NCBI RefSeq assembly: GCF_024707525.1 | Contig: NZ_CP062231.1 | Location: forward strand, 1,674,001 to 1,738,000 | Reading direction: 5' to 3' | Origin: Rhizobium sp. TH2 | GTDB lineage: Bacteria; Pseudomonadota; Alphaproteobacteria; Rhizobiales; Rhizobiaceae | Length of the DNA stretch: 64,000 bases | Shown here: positions 8,912 to 17,903 of the stretch, one piece after another | Position numbering within the stretch: the stretch's first letter is position 1 | How the letters are laid out: every line of letters starts with the position of its first letter | Program-made: the position numbers and the translations under genes | The notes under the pieces: generated by a model | Told to the model about the DNA's origin: nothing | Database searches by the model: none | What the model saw: only the letters and a program-made list of their open reading frames with translations

Positions 8912-9829
8912 ATGGCGGCGACGGATTCGGCTCAGAAGCCGGTGATCGGCAACGAAGACACGACCGCCGGCTTTGCCTACGCGACCGCAGTGTACCTGCT
9001 CTGGGGTGCTCTGCCGCTCTATCTCAAGATGGTCAGCCACATTCCCGCGATGGAAGTCGTCGCCCACCGGGTTATCTGGTCGCTGCCGATCGCGGCGGCC
9101 GCCCTGATGCTGCGCGGGCGGCTGGGCGATATCTGGCCGATGATCCGCAACCCGCAGAAGCTCGCCATGGGCATGCTGACCGCTTCGCTGATCACGGCCA
9201 ACTGGTTGACCTATGTCTATGCGATCGGCTCGGGCCACACGGTCGAGGCGGCGCTCGGCTATTATATCAATCCGCTGATCTCGGTGATCATCGCGGCAGT
9301 GGTCCTCAAGGAGCGGCTCAAGCCTGGGCAGATGGTCGCTGTCGGCTTTGCCGTCGTCGCGGTGGCGATCCTCGCCTGGGACGCGGGCGGCCTGCCATGG
9401 ATCTCGCTGACGCTCGCCATCACCTGGGGCTTTTATGCATTGGCGCGCAAGGCACTGCCGCTCGGGCCAAATCAGGGTTTCTTCCTGGAAGTGCTGATCC
9501 TCACGGTGCCGGCGCTTGGCTATGTCATCTATGTCGAACGCGCCGGGATCGGCCATTTCCTCGGCGCCTTCGACGCCAACGATACATGGCTGCTGATGTT
9601 CGCTGGCGTGGCGACCGCGGTGCCTCTGATGCTCTACGCAAATGCGGCCAAGCTGCTGAGGCTCTCGACCATCGGCATCATGCAATATATCGCGCCGAGC
9701 TTCGTGTTCCTGATCGCGATCTTCATCTTCAAGGAGCCCTTTGGCTCGACCAAGCTCATCGCCTTCTGCTTCATCTGGGCAGCGCTGGTGATCTATTCGG
9801 TCTCGATGTACCGCGGACGCAAAAGCTGA
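8912..9829 (+). CDS. rarD: RarD-type EamA-family permease
   Basis: A 305-residue inner-membrane protein with about ten helices. The opening GFAYATAVYLLWGALPLYLKMVSHIPAMEVVAHRVIWSLP is diagnostic for the RarD branch of the drug/metabolite transporter superfamily, historically called chloramphenicol-sensitive protein. The second EamA half ends in PFGSTKLIAFCFIWAALVIYS. The transported substrate is not established for the family. The stop codon is directly abutted by the stop of the convergent LOG-family gene, with no base between them. Confidence 0.88.
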   Translation: MAATDSAQKPVIGNEDTTAGFAYATAVYLLWGALPLYLKMVSHIPAMEVVAHRVIWSLPIAAAALMLRGRLGDIWPMIRNPQKLAMGMLTASLITANWLTYVYAIGSGHTVEAALGYYINPLISVIIAAVVLKERLKPGQMVAVGFAVVAVAILAWDAGGLPWISLTLAITWGFYALARKALPLGPNQGFFLEVLILTVPALGYVIYVERAGIGHFLGAFDANDTWLLMFAGVATAVPLMLYANAAKLLRLSTIGIMQYIAPSFVFLIAIFIFKEPFGSTKLIAFCFIWAALVIYSVSMYRGRKS

Positions 9830-10444
9830 TTACATCTTCTCAAGCACGGCCGAGTCGCCCTCGCTTGCGGTCTTCGCGGCTTTGATAACAGCGGGCACGA
9901 TGTCGTTGACGTCGTCGATCACCATTGGCTTGACGAGATGGGCGGTGTGGATGAAGCCTTCGCCCGACATGTGTTTGATCAATTCCATCATCGGGTTCCA
10001 GAAGCCGCCGATATTGGCGAAGACCATCGGCTTGCGGTGACGGCCGAGCTGGCCCCAGGTCATGATCTCGACGATCTCCTCCAAGGTGCCGATGCCGCCG
10101 GGCAGCGTCACGAACGCGTCCGAATGCTCGAACATCTTGTGCTTGCGTTCGTGCATGTCGCGCGTCACGATCAGTTCGGAGAGCGCGCCGAGCGAATGTT
10201 TCGACGCTTCCTTGTCCATCAGGAATTCCGGAATGATCCCGGTTACATGGCCGCCGTTCGATAGAACGCCCGATGACACGGCGCCCATGATGCCGCGCGT
10301 GCCGCCACCATAAATAAGCCTGAGGCCATGTTCAGCAATGGAACGACCGAGCGCGCGGCCTGCTTCCATATAGGCGGGATCGCGTCCCGGCTGGGAGCCG
10401 CAATAGACACAAATGGATCGAATCGGGATTTTTTTGTCTGACAT
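9830..10444 (-). CDS. LOG-family protein (TIGR00730), putative nucleotide 5'-monophosphate phosphoribohydrolase
   Basis: A 204-residue Rossmann-fold protein. It carries the family signature PGGIGTLEE at residues 115-123 and the upstream DMHERK motif around residue 100. These form the active site of LOG enzymes, which split ribose 5-phosphate from nucleoside monophosphates, including cytokinin ribotides. The N-terminus SICVYCGSQPGRDPAY is typical. The ATG at 10444 is chosen, since the in-frame extension of five residues (from 10459) is not conserved. In bacteria these proteins are often loosely labelled lysine decarboxylases; no decarboxylase features are present. Confidence 0.87.
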   Translation of the reverse strand: MSDKKIPIRSICVYCGSQPGRDPAYMEAGRALGRSIAEHGLRLIYGGGTRGIMGAVSSGVLSNGGHVTGIIPEFLMDKEASKHSLGALSELIVTRDMHERKHKMFEHSDAFVTLPGGIGTLEEIVEIMTWGQLGRHRKPMVFANIGGFWNPMMELIKHMSGEGFIHTAHLVKPMVIDDVNDIVPAVIKAAKTASEGDSAVLEKM

Positions 10445-10604
10445 GAGCCGAGATGACAAAGACCGCGCCCGTCCGTCAAGGTAAATACCATTAAAATGCC
10501 TGAGATTACGGGCATAATGGGCCTAAATGCTTGAGAAGCGCAGTGGAAAACGTTAGCAGTCGGGGAGGGGTTTTGGCGGGATTCTCACCGCCCGGAGATA
10601 GAAT

Positions 10605-13049
10605 ATGAAAAAAAGCGGCGCCATCGGGGTGGTAGTGGCAGTTCTCGCAGTGGCGGCACTGCTGATGTATTTTGTCGTCATGCCGCAAATGAAGGGCAGC
10701 AAGACCGTCGAGGACATTGCCAGGAAAGCCGGCGACACCGTCGAACAGGCCCAGAATGCCGTCAACGATGCCGGCAAGCAGGTCGAGGACGTCGCGAAGG
10801 GCACTGAAGAAGCCAAGGCCGCCTTTGTCTCCAAGATGGCGCGGCTGAAGGCCGATACCGAGGCCGCGACCGGCGAACTGCAGGCGCTGCTGGACAAAGG
10901 CACGCCGACTGCCGAAGAGATGGCCGCCGCCAAGGCGAAGATCGAAGCCGCGCTGAAACAGGCGAGCGACGTCAAGCTTCCCGAAGGCGTGGATGCCGCG
11001 ACCGTGGCATTGGCCGGCAAGGCGAGCGAGAGCGCCAAGGCAGCGCTTGCGACACTTGAGAAACTGCCTGCCGATCCCGCCGCCGCCAAGGCCGCGATCG
11101 CCGACCTGAAGGCCGGCATCGAATCGGCCCTGCCGGGCGATACGGCGGCCAAACCGGCCGACGCAGCAAAGGACAGCACCGAGACGGCCAAGTTGACGCC
11201 CGATACGACGAATGCGGACGGTGCCAAGCAGGAAACCAACCCGGCGGTTCCTTCTTTCGATATCCTGCGCGTCGAGAAGGACGGTTCGACGTTGATCGCG
11301 GGCCGCGCCGAAGCCGGCTCCAAGGTCGATATCGTCGATGGCGACAAGTTGATCGCATCCGCGCAGGCCGACGATACCGGCGCGTTTGTCGCCGTGCTCG
11401 ACAACCCGCTGGCTTCGGGCGACCATTCGATCGTGCTGAAGACAACATCCAAGGACGGCAAGTCCAACGCTTCGCAGGAAATCGCCACGGTCTCCGTTCC
11501 CAAGGACGGCAAGGGCGAACTGCTAGCCATGGTGACCAAACCGGGCGAAGCCTCCAAGATCCTTTCTATGCCCGAGGCGGACAAGACGATGGAAGTCGCG
11601 GCCAACAAGGGCGTGACGACGGAGCAGGCGAAGGCCGCCGATGGCGCCGTGACGACGCCGGACCTTCCCGCGCTGTCGACCGAGATCGCGCAAAATCCGC
11701 CCGTTGTCGCAACCGAAGACAAGGCGAAGGCCGAAGCGCAGGAAGTGGCAAAGGCCGATAGCGCGACACCAGTCGAAAGCGCCGCCAAGACCGCCGAACC
11801 CGCTGCCGCGCCGGAAGTGCTGGTCAGCGCCGTTGAGTTCGAAGGCGACAAGATCTTCATCGCCGGCAATACCAGGGCCGGGGCGACTGTTCGCGTCTAT
11901 GCCGACGACAAGATCGTCGCGGAGGTCAAGGCCAACGAGAACGGCAGTTTCGTGGCCGATGCCAGGATGCCGCTCGCCGTGGGCAACCACACGATCCGCG
12001 CCGATGTGCTGAGCAGGGACGGCGCGAAGGTCGAGTTCCGGGCTTCGGTTCCGTTCTTCCGGCCCGAGGGCGATCTTGCCGTCGTCGCCAGCAAGGAGCC
12101 GGCGAAGAACGCGGCAACGGCCGTCGAGCCCACTGCCAACGGCGCTCTCGACACGGCGCGTGACGAGGCCGGCAAGGCGCTTGGCCTGCTCAAGGATCTC
12201 TATGCCGATGGCAAGACGCCGACGGCCGAAGAACTCGCAGCTGCGCGCTCCTCGACCGAGATAGCCCTGAAGCGCCTGTCTGAAGTGCGCGTCGCCGAAA
12301 ACGCCGATGCCGCGCTCGCTGAAATGGCAAAGACCGTATCGCAGGAGGCCGAGAAGGCCCTGACGACGCTGAAGGCGCTGCCGCAGGATCCCGCCGCCGT
12401 CAAGTCGGCGCTGGGTTCGATCGAGCAGGGCGTCAGCTCCGCGCTCAAGCCGGCCACCGAGCTTGCAGCCAATACGACAATCAAGGAGCCGGTGACTGAC
12501 ACCGCCAAGCCGGCCGACGTTGCGACGTCCAAGGAGACGACAAGCGCGCCGGAAGACGGTTCGGTGGCATCCGACACCGCCCAGCCGGGCGAAATCAACG
12601 ATCTCAAGAAAAAGGATACGCTCACCGCCGCCGAAGCCGCCAAGGACGACGCAACCAAGGACAAATCCGCCGATACCGCGACGACGGCGGTCAGCAACAC
12701 CGCCGATGGCTCGGCTTCATCGACCGGGACGGAGGATGTGGCAGGCAAGCCTGCGCCGGACGCCACTCAGGAAGTCGCGACCGGCGACCAGCCGAAGGTC
12801 ATCGAACAGGCGCCACTGACGCAGAGCGATGCTTCATCGGTGATCATCCGCCGCGGCGACACGCTCTGGCAGATTTCACGCCGCGTCTACGGCAAGGGTG
12901 TCCGCTACACCACGATCTATGTCGCCAACCAGGCGCAGATCACCGATCCGGACCGGATCATGCCGGGCCAGGTCTTCTCCATGCCGGGCAAGTGGCTGGA
13001 TAATGCCGAGGAGCTCCACAAGGAGCGCCTACATCAGCACAAGAAGTGA
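10605..13049 (+). CDS. Large membrane-anchored LysM protein with duplicated domains
   Basis: An 814-residue envelope protein with one N-terminal membrane helix (residues 6-27) and a long alanine/lysine-rich periplasmic region. A C-terminal LysM domain (about 745-795: IIRRGDTLWQISRRVYG) is expected to bind peptidoglycan. Between these lie two pairs of repeats in mirror order: an alpha-helical block A near 93-165 and again near 527-600 (GKTPTAEELAAAR), and an Ig-like beta block B near 216-295 and again near 405-485 (ILRVEKDGSTLIAGRAEAG versus SAVEFEGDKIFIAGNTRAG). Linkers are low complexity. Homologous LysM proteins occur across rhizobia next to the Atm1-type transporter, but no function is established. 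Confidence 0.85.
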   Translation: MKKSGAIGVVVAVLAVAALLMYFVVMPQMKGSKTVEDIARKAGDTVEQAQNAVNDAGKQVEDVAKGTEEAKAAFVSKMARLKADTEAATGELQALLDKGTPTAEEMAAAKAKIEAALKQASDVKLPEGVDAATVALAGKASESAKAALATLEKLPADPAAAKAAIADLKAGIESALPGDTAAKPADAAKDSTETAKLTPDTTNADGAKQETNPAVPSFDILRVEKDGSTLIAGRAEAGSKVDIVDGDKLIASAQADDTGAFVAVLDNPLASGDHSIVLKTTSKDGKSNASQEIATVSVPKDGKGELLAMVTKPGEASKILSMPEADKTMEVAANKGVTTEQAKAADGAVTTPDLPALSTEIAQNPPVVATEDKAKAEAQEVAKADSATPVESAAKTAEPAAAPEVLVSAVEFEGDKIFIAGNTRAGATVRVYADDKIVAEVKANENGSFVADARMPLAVGNHTIRADVLSRDGAKVEFRASVPFFRPEGDLAVVASKEPAKNAATAVEPTANGALDTARDEAGKALGLLKDLYADGKTPTAEELAAARSSTEIALKRLSEVRVAENADAALAEMAKTVSQEAEKALTTLKALPQDPAAVKSALGSIEQGVSSALKPATELAANTTIKEPVTDTAKPADVATSKETTSAPEDGSVASDTAQPGEINDLKKKDTLTAAEAAKDDATKDKSADTATTAVSNTADGSASSTGTEDVAGKPAPDATQEVATGDQPKVIEQAPLTQSDASSVIIRRGDTLWQISRRVYGKGVRYTTIYVANQAQITDPDRIMPGQVFSMPGKWLDNAEELHKERLHQHKK

Positions 13050-13173
13050 GCCGGCAATTAATTTCGGCTTCTCGGTTGCGAATGTGTGGCCGGAAACCTA
13101 TCTGACAGGGACTATCGCGGCGGTCCGGGGCGGATCGCCGCGCCTCATTTTGATCGACTTCCGGTGAATCCCC

Positions 13174-15063
13174 ATGGCATCCGACGACAAAACCGTCTCC
13201 GCGGAATCGGGCAAGACGCTTCAGACCATCTATAATCTCTGGCCCTATATGTGGCCGGCGGACAGAATGGACCTGAAGATGCGGGTGGTCTGGGCCACGT
13301 TCTATCTTCTCCTGTCCAAGATCATCCTGCTGAGCGTTCCCTATTTCTTCAAATGGTCGACGGACGCGCTGAACGGCAAGATGGACCCGGTGGGCCTGCT
13401 GCCGACCTTCATGCTCGGCGCGCTGATGCTGGTCATCGCTTATAATGTGGCGCGGCTGGTGCAATGGGGACTCAACCAGCTCCGCGACGCGATGTTTGCC
13501 AGCGTCGGCCAATATGCCGTGCGCCAGCTCGCCTTCAAGACCTTCGTCCATCTCCACAGGTTGTCGCTGCGCTTCCACCTCGAGCGCCGCACCGGTGGCC
13601 TGTCCCGCGTCATAGAGCGCGGCACCAAGGGCATCGAGACGATCGTCCGCTTCACGATCCTCAACACCTTCCCGACACTGATCGAATTCGTGCTGACGGC
13701 GGCGATCTTCTGGTGGGGCTATGGCCTCTCCTATCTCGGCGTCACGGCCTTCACGGTGTGGATCTATATCTGGTTCACCATCCGGGCCAGCGACTGGCGG
13801 ATCAACATCCGCCGCGACATGAACGACTCCGACACCGACGCCAATACCAAGGCGATCGACTCGCTGCTCAACTTCGAGACCGTCAAATATTTCGGCAACG
13901 AGGACATGGAGGCCAGGCGCTTCGACCAGTCGATGGCGAAATACGAGAAATCGGCGACGCAGGTCTGGACCTCGCTCGGCTGGCTGAACTTCGGCCAGGG
14001 CGTGATCTTCGGCATCGGCACGCTGGTCATGCTGGTCATGTCGGCGCTCGCCGTGCAGAACGGCACCCAGACGATCGGCGACTTCGTCTTCATCAATGCC
14101 ATGCTGCTGCAGCTCTCGGTGCCGCTCAATTTCATCGGCTTCGTCTATCGCGAAATCCGCCAGGGCCTGACCGATATCGAGCAGATGTTCGACCTGCTGG
14201 AGGTCGATGCCGAAATCGAAGACGCGCCCGACGCGAAGGAATTGATCGCCGCCAAGGGTGCGATCTCGTTCAAGGACGTGCATTTCGCCTATGATCCGGC
14301 GCGGCAGATCCTCAAGGGCATTTCGTTCGACGTGCCGGCCGGGCACACGGTCGCCGTCGTCGGGCCGTCTGGTGCTGGCAAATCCACCATTTCGCGGCTT
14401 CTCTACCGCTTTTACGACGTGCAGAAGGGCTCGATCACCATCGACGGCCAGGACGTGCGCGGCGTGACGCAGAAGTCGCTGCGGTCGGCCATCGGCATGG
14501 TGCCGCAGGACACCGTGCTGTTCAACGACACGATCGCCTACAACATCCGTTACGGCCGGCCGTCCGCCACTGAGGCCGAGGTTGAGCAGGCAGCCGAGAT
14601 CGCCCAGATCGGCAAATTCATCGACAGCCTCCCGGAAGGCTACAAGTCGATGGTTGGCGAGCGTGGTCTGAAGCTCTCGGGCGGCGAAAAGCAGCGCGTG
14701 GCAATCGCCCGCACGATCCTTAAGTCGCCGCCGATCCTGATCCTCGACGAGGCGACCTCGGCGCTCGACACCCATACCGAGCAGGAAATCCAGTCGGCAC
14801 TGGATGTCGTGTCCAAGAACCGCACGACTCTGGTCATCGCCCACCGGCTTTCCACCGTGGTCAATGCCGACGAGATCATCGTGCTGAAGGACGGCGGCAT
14901 CGCCGAACGCGGCAAGCACGCCGACCTCCTGGAAACCAACGGCCTCTACGCCCAGATGTGGAGCCGCCAGCGCGAGGCGAGCGAGGCCGAGGAGAAGCTC
15001 AAGAAGGTGCGCGAGGAAGACGATCTCGGCGTGATCGAGCGGAGAGCCCCGGCCGCCGAGTGA
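13174..15063 (+). CDS. Atm1/HMT-type ABC exporter (fused permease-ATPase)
   Basis: A 629-residue half-transporter that works as a homodimer in the inner membrane. The permease part (about residues 20-330) contains the LSLRFHLERRTGGLSRVIERGTKGIE segment typical of the ABCB7/Atm1 group. The ATPase has Walker [11 protein letters not shown]-loop VPQDTVLFN, signature LSGGEKQRVAIART, Walker B ILILDEATSALD and switch His in VIAHRLS. Family members export glutathione-linked metals or sulfur species for metal homeostasis. That substrate is inferred from family. It follows the LysM gene by 124 nt, on the same strand. Confidence 0.9.
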   Translation: MASDDKTVSAESGKTLQTIYNLWPYMWPADRMDLKMRVVWATFYLLLSKIILLSVPYFFKWSTDALNGKMDPVGLLPTFMLGALMLVIAYNVARLVQWGLNQLRDAMFASVGQYAVRQLAFKTFVHLHRLSLRFHLERRTGGLSRVIERGTKGIETIVRFTILNTFPTLIEFVLTAAIFWWGYGLSYLGVTAFTVWIYIWFTIRASDWRINIRRDMNDSDTDANTKAIDSLLNFETVKYFGNEDMEARRFDQSMAKYEKSATQVWTSLGWLNFGQGVIFGIGTLVMLVMSALAVQNGTQTIGDFVFINAMLLQLSVPLNFIGFVYREIRQGLTDIEQMFDLLEVDAEIEDAPDAKELIAAKGAISFKDVHFAYDPARQILKGISFDVPAGHTVAVVGPSGAGKSTISRLLYRFYDVQKGSITIDGQDVRGVTQKSLRSAIGMVPQDTVLFNDTIAYNIRYGRPSATEAEVEQAAEIAQIGKFIDSLPEGYKSMVGERGLKLSGGEKQRVAIARTILKSPPILILDEATSALDTHTEQEIQSALDVVSKNRTTLVIAHRLSTVVNADEIIVLKDGGIAERGKHADLLETNGLYAQMWSRQREASEAEEKLKKVREEDDLGVIERRAPAAE

Positions 15064-15128
15064 GGTTGTTGCTATTTTGTTCCGGGTTTGCTAGGGTGTC
15101 CTTATCAGCTGTTTTTTAGGAGCAGTCC

Positions 15129-15392
15129 ATGGACGATGGAAAACTGTCAGTCGCAATTTTCGACCACCGTCGCGAATTCATAGAGGAGGAACTCGCCGGT
15201 GGAGTCTATGCGGACGAGGCCGAAATCGTCGATGCGGCGCTGGAGCTTCTGCAGGCCAGAAAGAAGCTTGTTGTGTTACGTGCGTTGATTGCTGAAGGCG
15301 ATGAGGACATTGCAGCCGGTCGGATCCACGCATTTGAGAATGCAGGGGATATGACGCGTTATGTTATAGAACGTGCGAAGACGCGCAATTGA
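15129..15392 (+). CDS. ParD-like antitoxin
   Basis: An 87-residue protein with the ribbon-helix-helix pattern SVAIFDHRREFIEEELAGGVYADEAEIVDAALELLQ, a hydrophobic strand followed by two helices. It has a C-terminal helical tail expected to wrap the toxin. It overlaps the ParE-like toxin by 4 nt. The region is visibly poorer in G+C than radA downstream. A modest promoter (ttgcta at 15069-15074, 17-nt spacer, tagggt at 15092-15097) and an aggag ribosome-binding site precede it. Family assignment rests on pattern and partner gene. Confidence 0.8.
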   Translation: MDDGKLSVAIFDHRREFIEEELAGGVYADEAEIVDAALELLQARKKLVVLRALIAEGDEDIAAGRIHAFENAGDMTRYVIERAKTRN

Positions 15393-15700
15393 TTGCACCG
15401 CTGAGACACGTTCTTTCCGACAGGGCCCTCGATGATCTTGCTGACATTTACAACTATGTCGCGGCAAAGAATCCAATTGCTGCTGAGAGCCTAGTCGCTG
15501 CCATAACTGCAAAGATTGTGGCGATGGCAGCAGCTGGAAACAGCGGTGTCGCGCGTGATGATATCCTACCTGGCCTCAGGGCTCGTCCGTTCAGGCAACG
15601 CTGCATCTACTTCCGAGTGATTGGCAGCGAGTTCTACGTCTTGCGTGTGCTTCATGGGAGGCAGGATGTAGGTGCGGATTTGTTCAAGGACGAAAACTGA
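15389..15700 (+). CDS. ParE/RelE-superfamily toxin
   Basis: A 103-residue protein with the ParE pattern: LSDRALDDLADIYNYVAAKNPIAAE, then GLRARPFRQRCIYFRVIGSEFYVLRVLHGRQD. This last part is the strand-turn-strand core with the Arg and His typical of ParE proteins, which poison DNA gyrase. The start is TTG at 15389, overlapping the antitoxin stop (TTGA); no ATG is available. The stop codon overlaps the radA ATG (TGATG), so the module is translationally joined to a DNA-repair gene. Target assignment is from family. Confidence 0.82.
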   Translation: MIAPLRHVLSDRALDDLADIYNYVAAKNPIAAESLVAAITAKIVAMAAAGNSGVARDDILPGLRARPFRQRCIYFRVIGSEFYVLRVLHGRQDVGADLFKDEN

Positions 15701-17103
15701 TGGCCAAGACCCGCACCCAATTCATCTGCCAGAACTGCGGCACCGTTCATTCCCGTTGGGCGGGCAAGTGCGATGGCTGCGGCGCCTGGAACACGATCAT
15801 CGAGGAAGACCCGACCTCAGGCATCGGCGGCGGCCCTACCCGGGCGCCGAAGAAGGGCAGGCCGGTGGTCCTGACCACGCTTGACGGCGAGATCGAGGAA
15901 GCGCCGCGTATCGAATGCGGCATTTCCGAACTCGACCGGGCAACGGGCGGGGGCTTTGTGCGTGGTTCCGCGCTGCTGGTCGGCGGCGATCCCGGCATAG
16001 GCAAGTCGACATTGCTGATGCAGGCGGCGGCGGCCTTGTCCCGCAAGGGCCACCGCGTCATCTATGTCTCGGGCGAGGAGGCCATCGCGCAGGTGCGCCT
16101 GCGCGCCCAGCGCCTGAGTGCGGCCGATGCCGGCGTGCTGATTGCCGCCGAGACCAATGTCGAGGACATCCTCGCAACCCTCGCCGAGGGCAAGCGCCCC
16201 GATCTCGTCATCATCGATTCCATCCAGACGCTGTGGAGCGACATGGCGGAAGCAGCACCCGGCACGGTCACCCAGGTGCGGGTCGGCGTGCAGGCAATGA
16301 TCCGTTTCGCCAAGCAGACGGGCGCGGCTATGGTGCTGGTCGGCCATGTCACCAAGGACGGGCAGATCGCCGGACCGCGCGTCGTCGAGCACATGGTCGA
16401 TGCGGTGCTCTATTTCGAGGGCGATCGCGGCCATCATCATCGCATCATGCGTACGGTCAAGAACCGCTTCGGGCCGACCGACGAGATCGGCGTGTTCGAA
16501 ATGTCCGACAAGGGCCTGCGCGAAGTCACCAATCCTTCGGCACTCTTCCTTGGCGAGCGCAATGCAAAGTCGCCGGGTGCGGCGGTCTTCGCCGGCGTGG
16601 AAGGCACGCGGCCGGTGCTGGTCGAAGTTCAGGCCCTTGTGGCGCCGACATCACTCGGCACGCCCCGCCGTGCGGTCGTCGGCTGGGATTCGTCGCGGCT
16701 TGCGATGATCCTCGCGGTTCTGGAGGCCCATTGCGGCGTCAGGCTCGGCAGCCACGACGTCTATCTCAACGTCGCCGGCGGCTACCGCATCTCCGAACCG
16801 GCTGCAGATATCGCGATTGCGGCGGCGCTCGTTTCTTCGCTAGCCTCTCTTGCTCTTCCGCATGATTGCGTCTATTTCGGCGAAATCAGCCTGTCTGGCG
16901 CGGTGCGCCCGGTGGGCCATACGGGGCTCCGCCTTAAAGAAGCCGAGAAATTGGGCTTTCAGACCGCAGTGCTGCCAACCGGTTCGGCGGAACTGCCAAA
17001 GGGGCTTTCGGGCCGCTGGACGCAGATCGAGAGCCTGACCGACCTGGTCGCACGGATCGCAGGCTCGAAACATGTGGGCCGTGCGGCAAACGACATGGAT
17101 TAG
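15700..17103 (+). CDS. radA: DNA repair protein RadA
   Basis: A RecA-related ATPase that speeds branch migration and processing of recombination intermediates. It has 467 residues. The N-terminal zinc finger has Cys10, Cys13, Cys24 and Cys27. Walker A GGDPGIGKSTLL is near residue 94, the RadA-specific KNRFG motif near 254-258, and the C-terminal Lon-protease-like domain carries VYLNVAGGYRISEPAADIAIA. All key motifs are intact. The ATG shares its A with the parE stop, so initiation probably depends partly on translation of the toxin gene. No strong separate Shine-Dalgarno is seen within parE's last codons (caaggacg). The usual neighbours cvpA and purF follow. Confidence 0.95.
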   Translation: MAKTRTQFICQNCGTVHSRWAGKCDGCGAWNTIIEEDPTSGIGGGPTRAPKKGRPVVLTTLDGEIEEAPRIECGISELDRATGGGFVRGSALLVGGDPGIGKSTLLMQAAAALSRKGHRVIYVSGEEAIAQVRLRAQRLSAADAGVLIAAETNVEDILATLAEGKRPDLVIIDSIQTLWSDMAEAAPGTVTQVRVGVQAMIRFAKQTGAAMVLVGHVTKDGQIAGPRVVEHMVDAVLYFEGDRGHHHRIMRTVKNRFGPTDEIGVFEMSDKGLREVTNPSALFLGERNAKSPGAAVFAGVEGTRPVLVEVQALVAPTSLGTPRRAVVGWDSSRLAMILAVLEAHCGVRLGSHDVYLNVAGGYRISEPAADIAIAAALVSSLASLALPHDCVYFGEISLSGAVRPVGHTGLRLKEAEKLGFQTAVLPTGSAELPKGLSGRWTQIESLTDLVARIAGSKHVGRAANDMD

Positions 17104-17158
17104 GCTTTCGCGTTGGCGGTGCCGGATGCTATATGGGCGCGCGTGGTAAGAGTTTGTT

Positions 17159-17184
17159 AACGGTGGGTTTCGTCCCGCCGTTTT
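17159..17184 (+). terminator. Hairpin with short T run between radA and cvpA
   Basis: A 9-bp stem (aacggtggg at 17159-17167 with cccgccgtt at 17174-17182, one G-U pair) and 6-nt loop, followed by ttg. It lies 55 nt after the radA stop and ends only 12 nt before the cvpA ATG. It may terminate radA transcripts partially or limit access to the cvpA start site. Confidence 0.5.
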
Positions 17185-17196
17185 GTGGAGAGATAA

Positions 17197-17835
17197 ATGC
17201 CCATTACTGCTTTTGATGGTATTGTTCTTGCTATTGCGCTGTTTTCCGCCGTTCTCGCCATGGTTCGCGGCTTTTCCCGCGAAGTTCTCTCCGTCGTGAG
17301 CTGGTTCGGCTCGGCCTATGCCGCCTACAAGCTTTACCCATACGGCCTGCCTTACGCGAAGAATTTCATCGCCGACGAGAAGTTCGCCATCATCGCTTCA
17401 GCCGCCGCGATCTTCCTGATCGCGCTGATCGTCATCTCCTTCATCACCATGCGCATCGCCGATATGATCATCGACAGCCGCATCGGGGCGCTTGATCGTA
17501 CGCTGGGCTTCATTTTTGGTGCCGCGCGCGGTATCCTCATCGTCGTCGTTGCGGTACAATTCTACAATGAATGGGTGCCGCCGGAGAAGCATCAGGCCTG
17601 GATCGCCGGCTCTAAATCCAAGCCCTTTCTCGACGATCTTGGGGAAAAGCTGAAGAATGCGCTGCCGGAAGACGTCGCTGCCCTTCTCCGCAAGAAGATC
17701 GAAGAGAAGATGAACGACGCCAACGGCAAGGATAATACCGCCACGCCGCCCGCCGATACATCGACTGATACGGCACCTGCCGATCAGCCGGCGGATACGG
17801 CACCGGCCGAGGAGCAGACGACGCCGCAGCAGTAA
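17197..17835 (+). CDS. cvpA: CvpA family membrane protein
   Basis: A 212-residue inner-membrane protein with four hydrophobic segments in the first 120 residues. The start TAFDGIVLAIALFSAVLAMVRGFSREVLSVVSWFGSAYAAY is characteristic of the family, named for colicin V production in E. coli. The C-terminal tail is low complexity, rich in Asp, Thr, Ala and Pro, as often seen in rhizobial homologues. Its placement just before purF is conserved across proteobacteria. The molecular role is unresolved, with envelope-stress links reported for the family. Confidence 0.9.
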   Translation: MPITAFDGIVLAIALFSAVLAMVRGFSREVLSVVSWFGSAYAAYKLYPYGLPYAKNFIADEKFAIIASAAAIFLIALIVISFITMRIADMIIDSRIGALDRTLGFIFGAARGILIVVVAVQFYNEWVPPEKHQAWIAGSKSKPFLDDLGEKLKNALPEDVAALLRKKIEEKMNDANGKDNTATPPADTSTDTAPADQPADTAPAEEQTTPQQ

Positions 17836-17867
17836 GAGTTCTGTTGAGGCAGGGAGGACTGAGGTTT

Positions 17868-17903
17868 CCATGCGATGCGGTCTGAAGACACCGGATCGCA
17901 TGG
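17868..17903 (+). other. Two-step hairpin in the cvpA-purF gap
   Basis: The 296-nt gap before purF contains ccatgcgat (17868-17876) that pairs perfectly with atcgcatgg (17895-17903). A shorter inner pair cggt/accg sits inside. No T run follows, so it is not an obvious terminator. It could be a leader structure for purF or a processed repeat. The rest of the gap shows no gene. Confidence 0.35.

Noticed and set aside
10553..11869. A Ser/Ala-rich 438-codon frame antisense to the LysM protein
   Set aside because: Its apparent low-complexity repeats are just the complement of the Ala/Lys-rich coding repeats on the plus strand.
12958..14919. A 653-codon open frame antisense to the Atm1-type transporter
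   Set aside because: It mirrors a well-conserved ABC exporter on the plus strand. Long antisense frames are expected with strong third-position GC, and its translation is rich in Arg, His, Asp and Gly without any recognisable motif.
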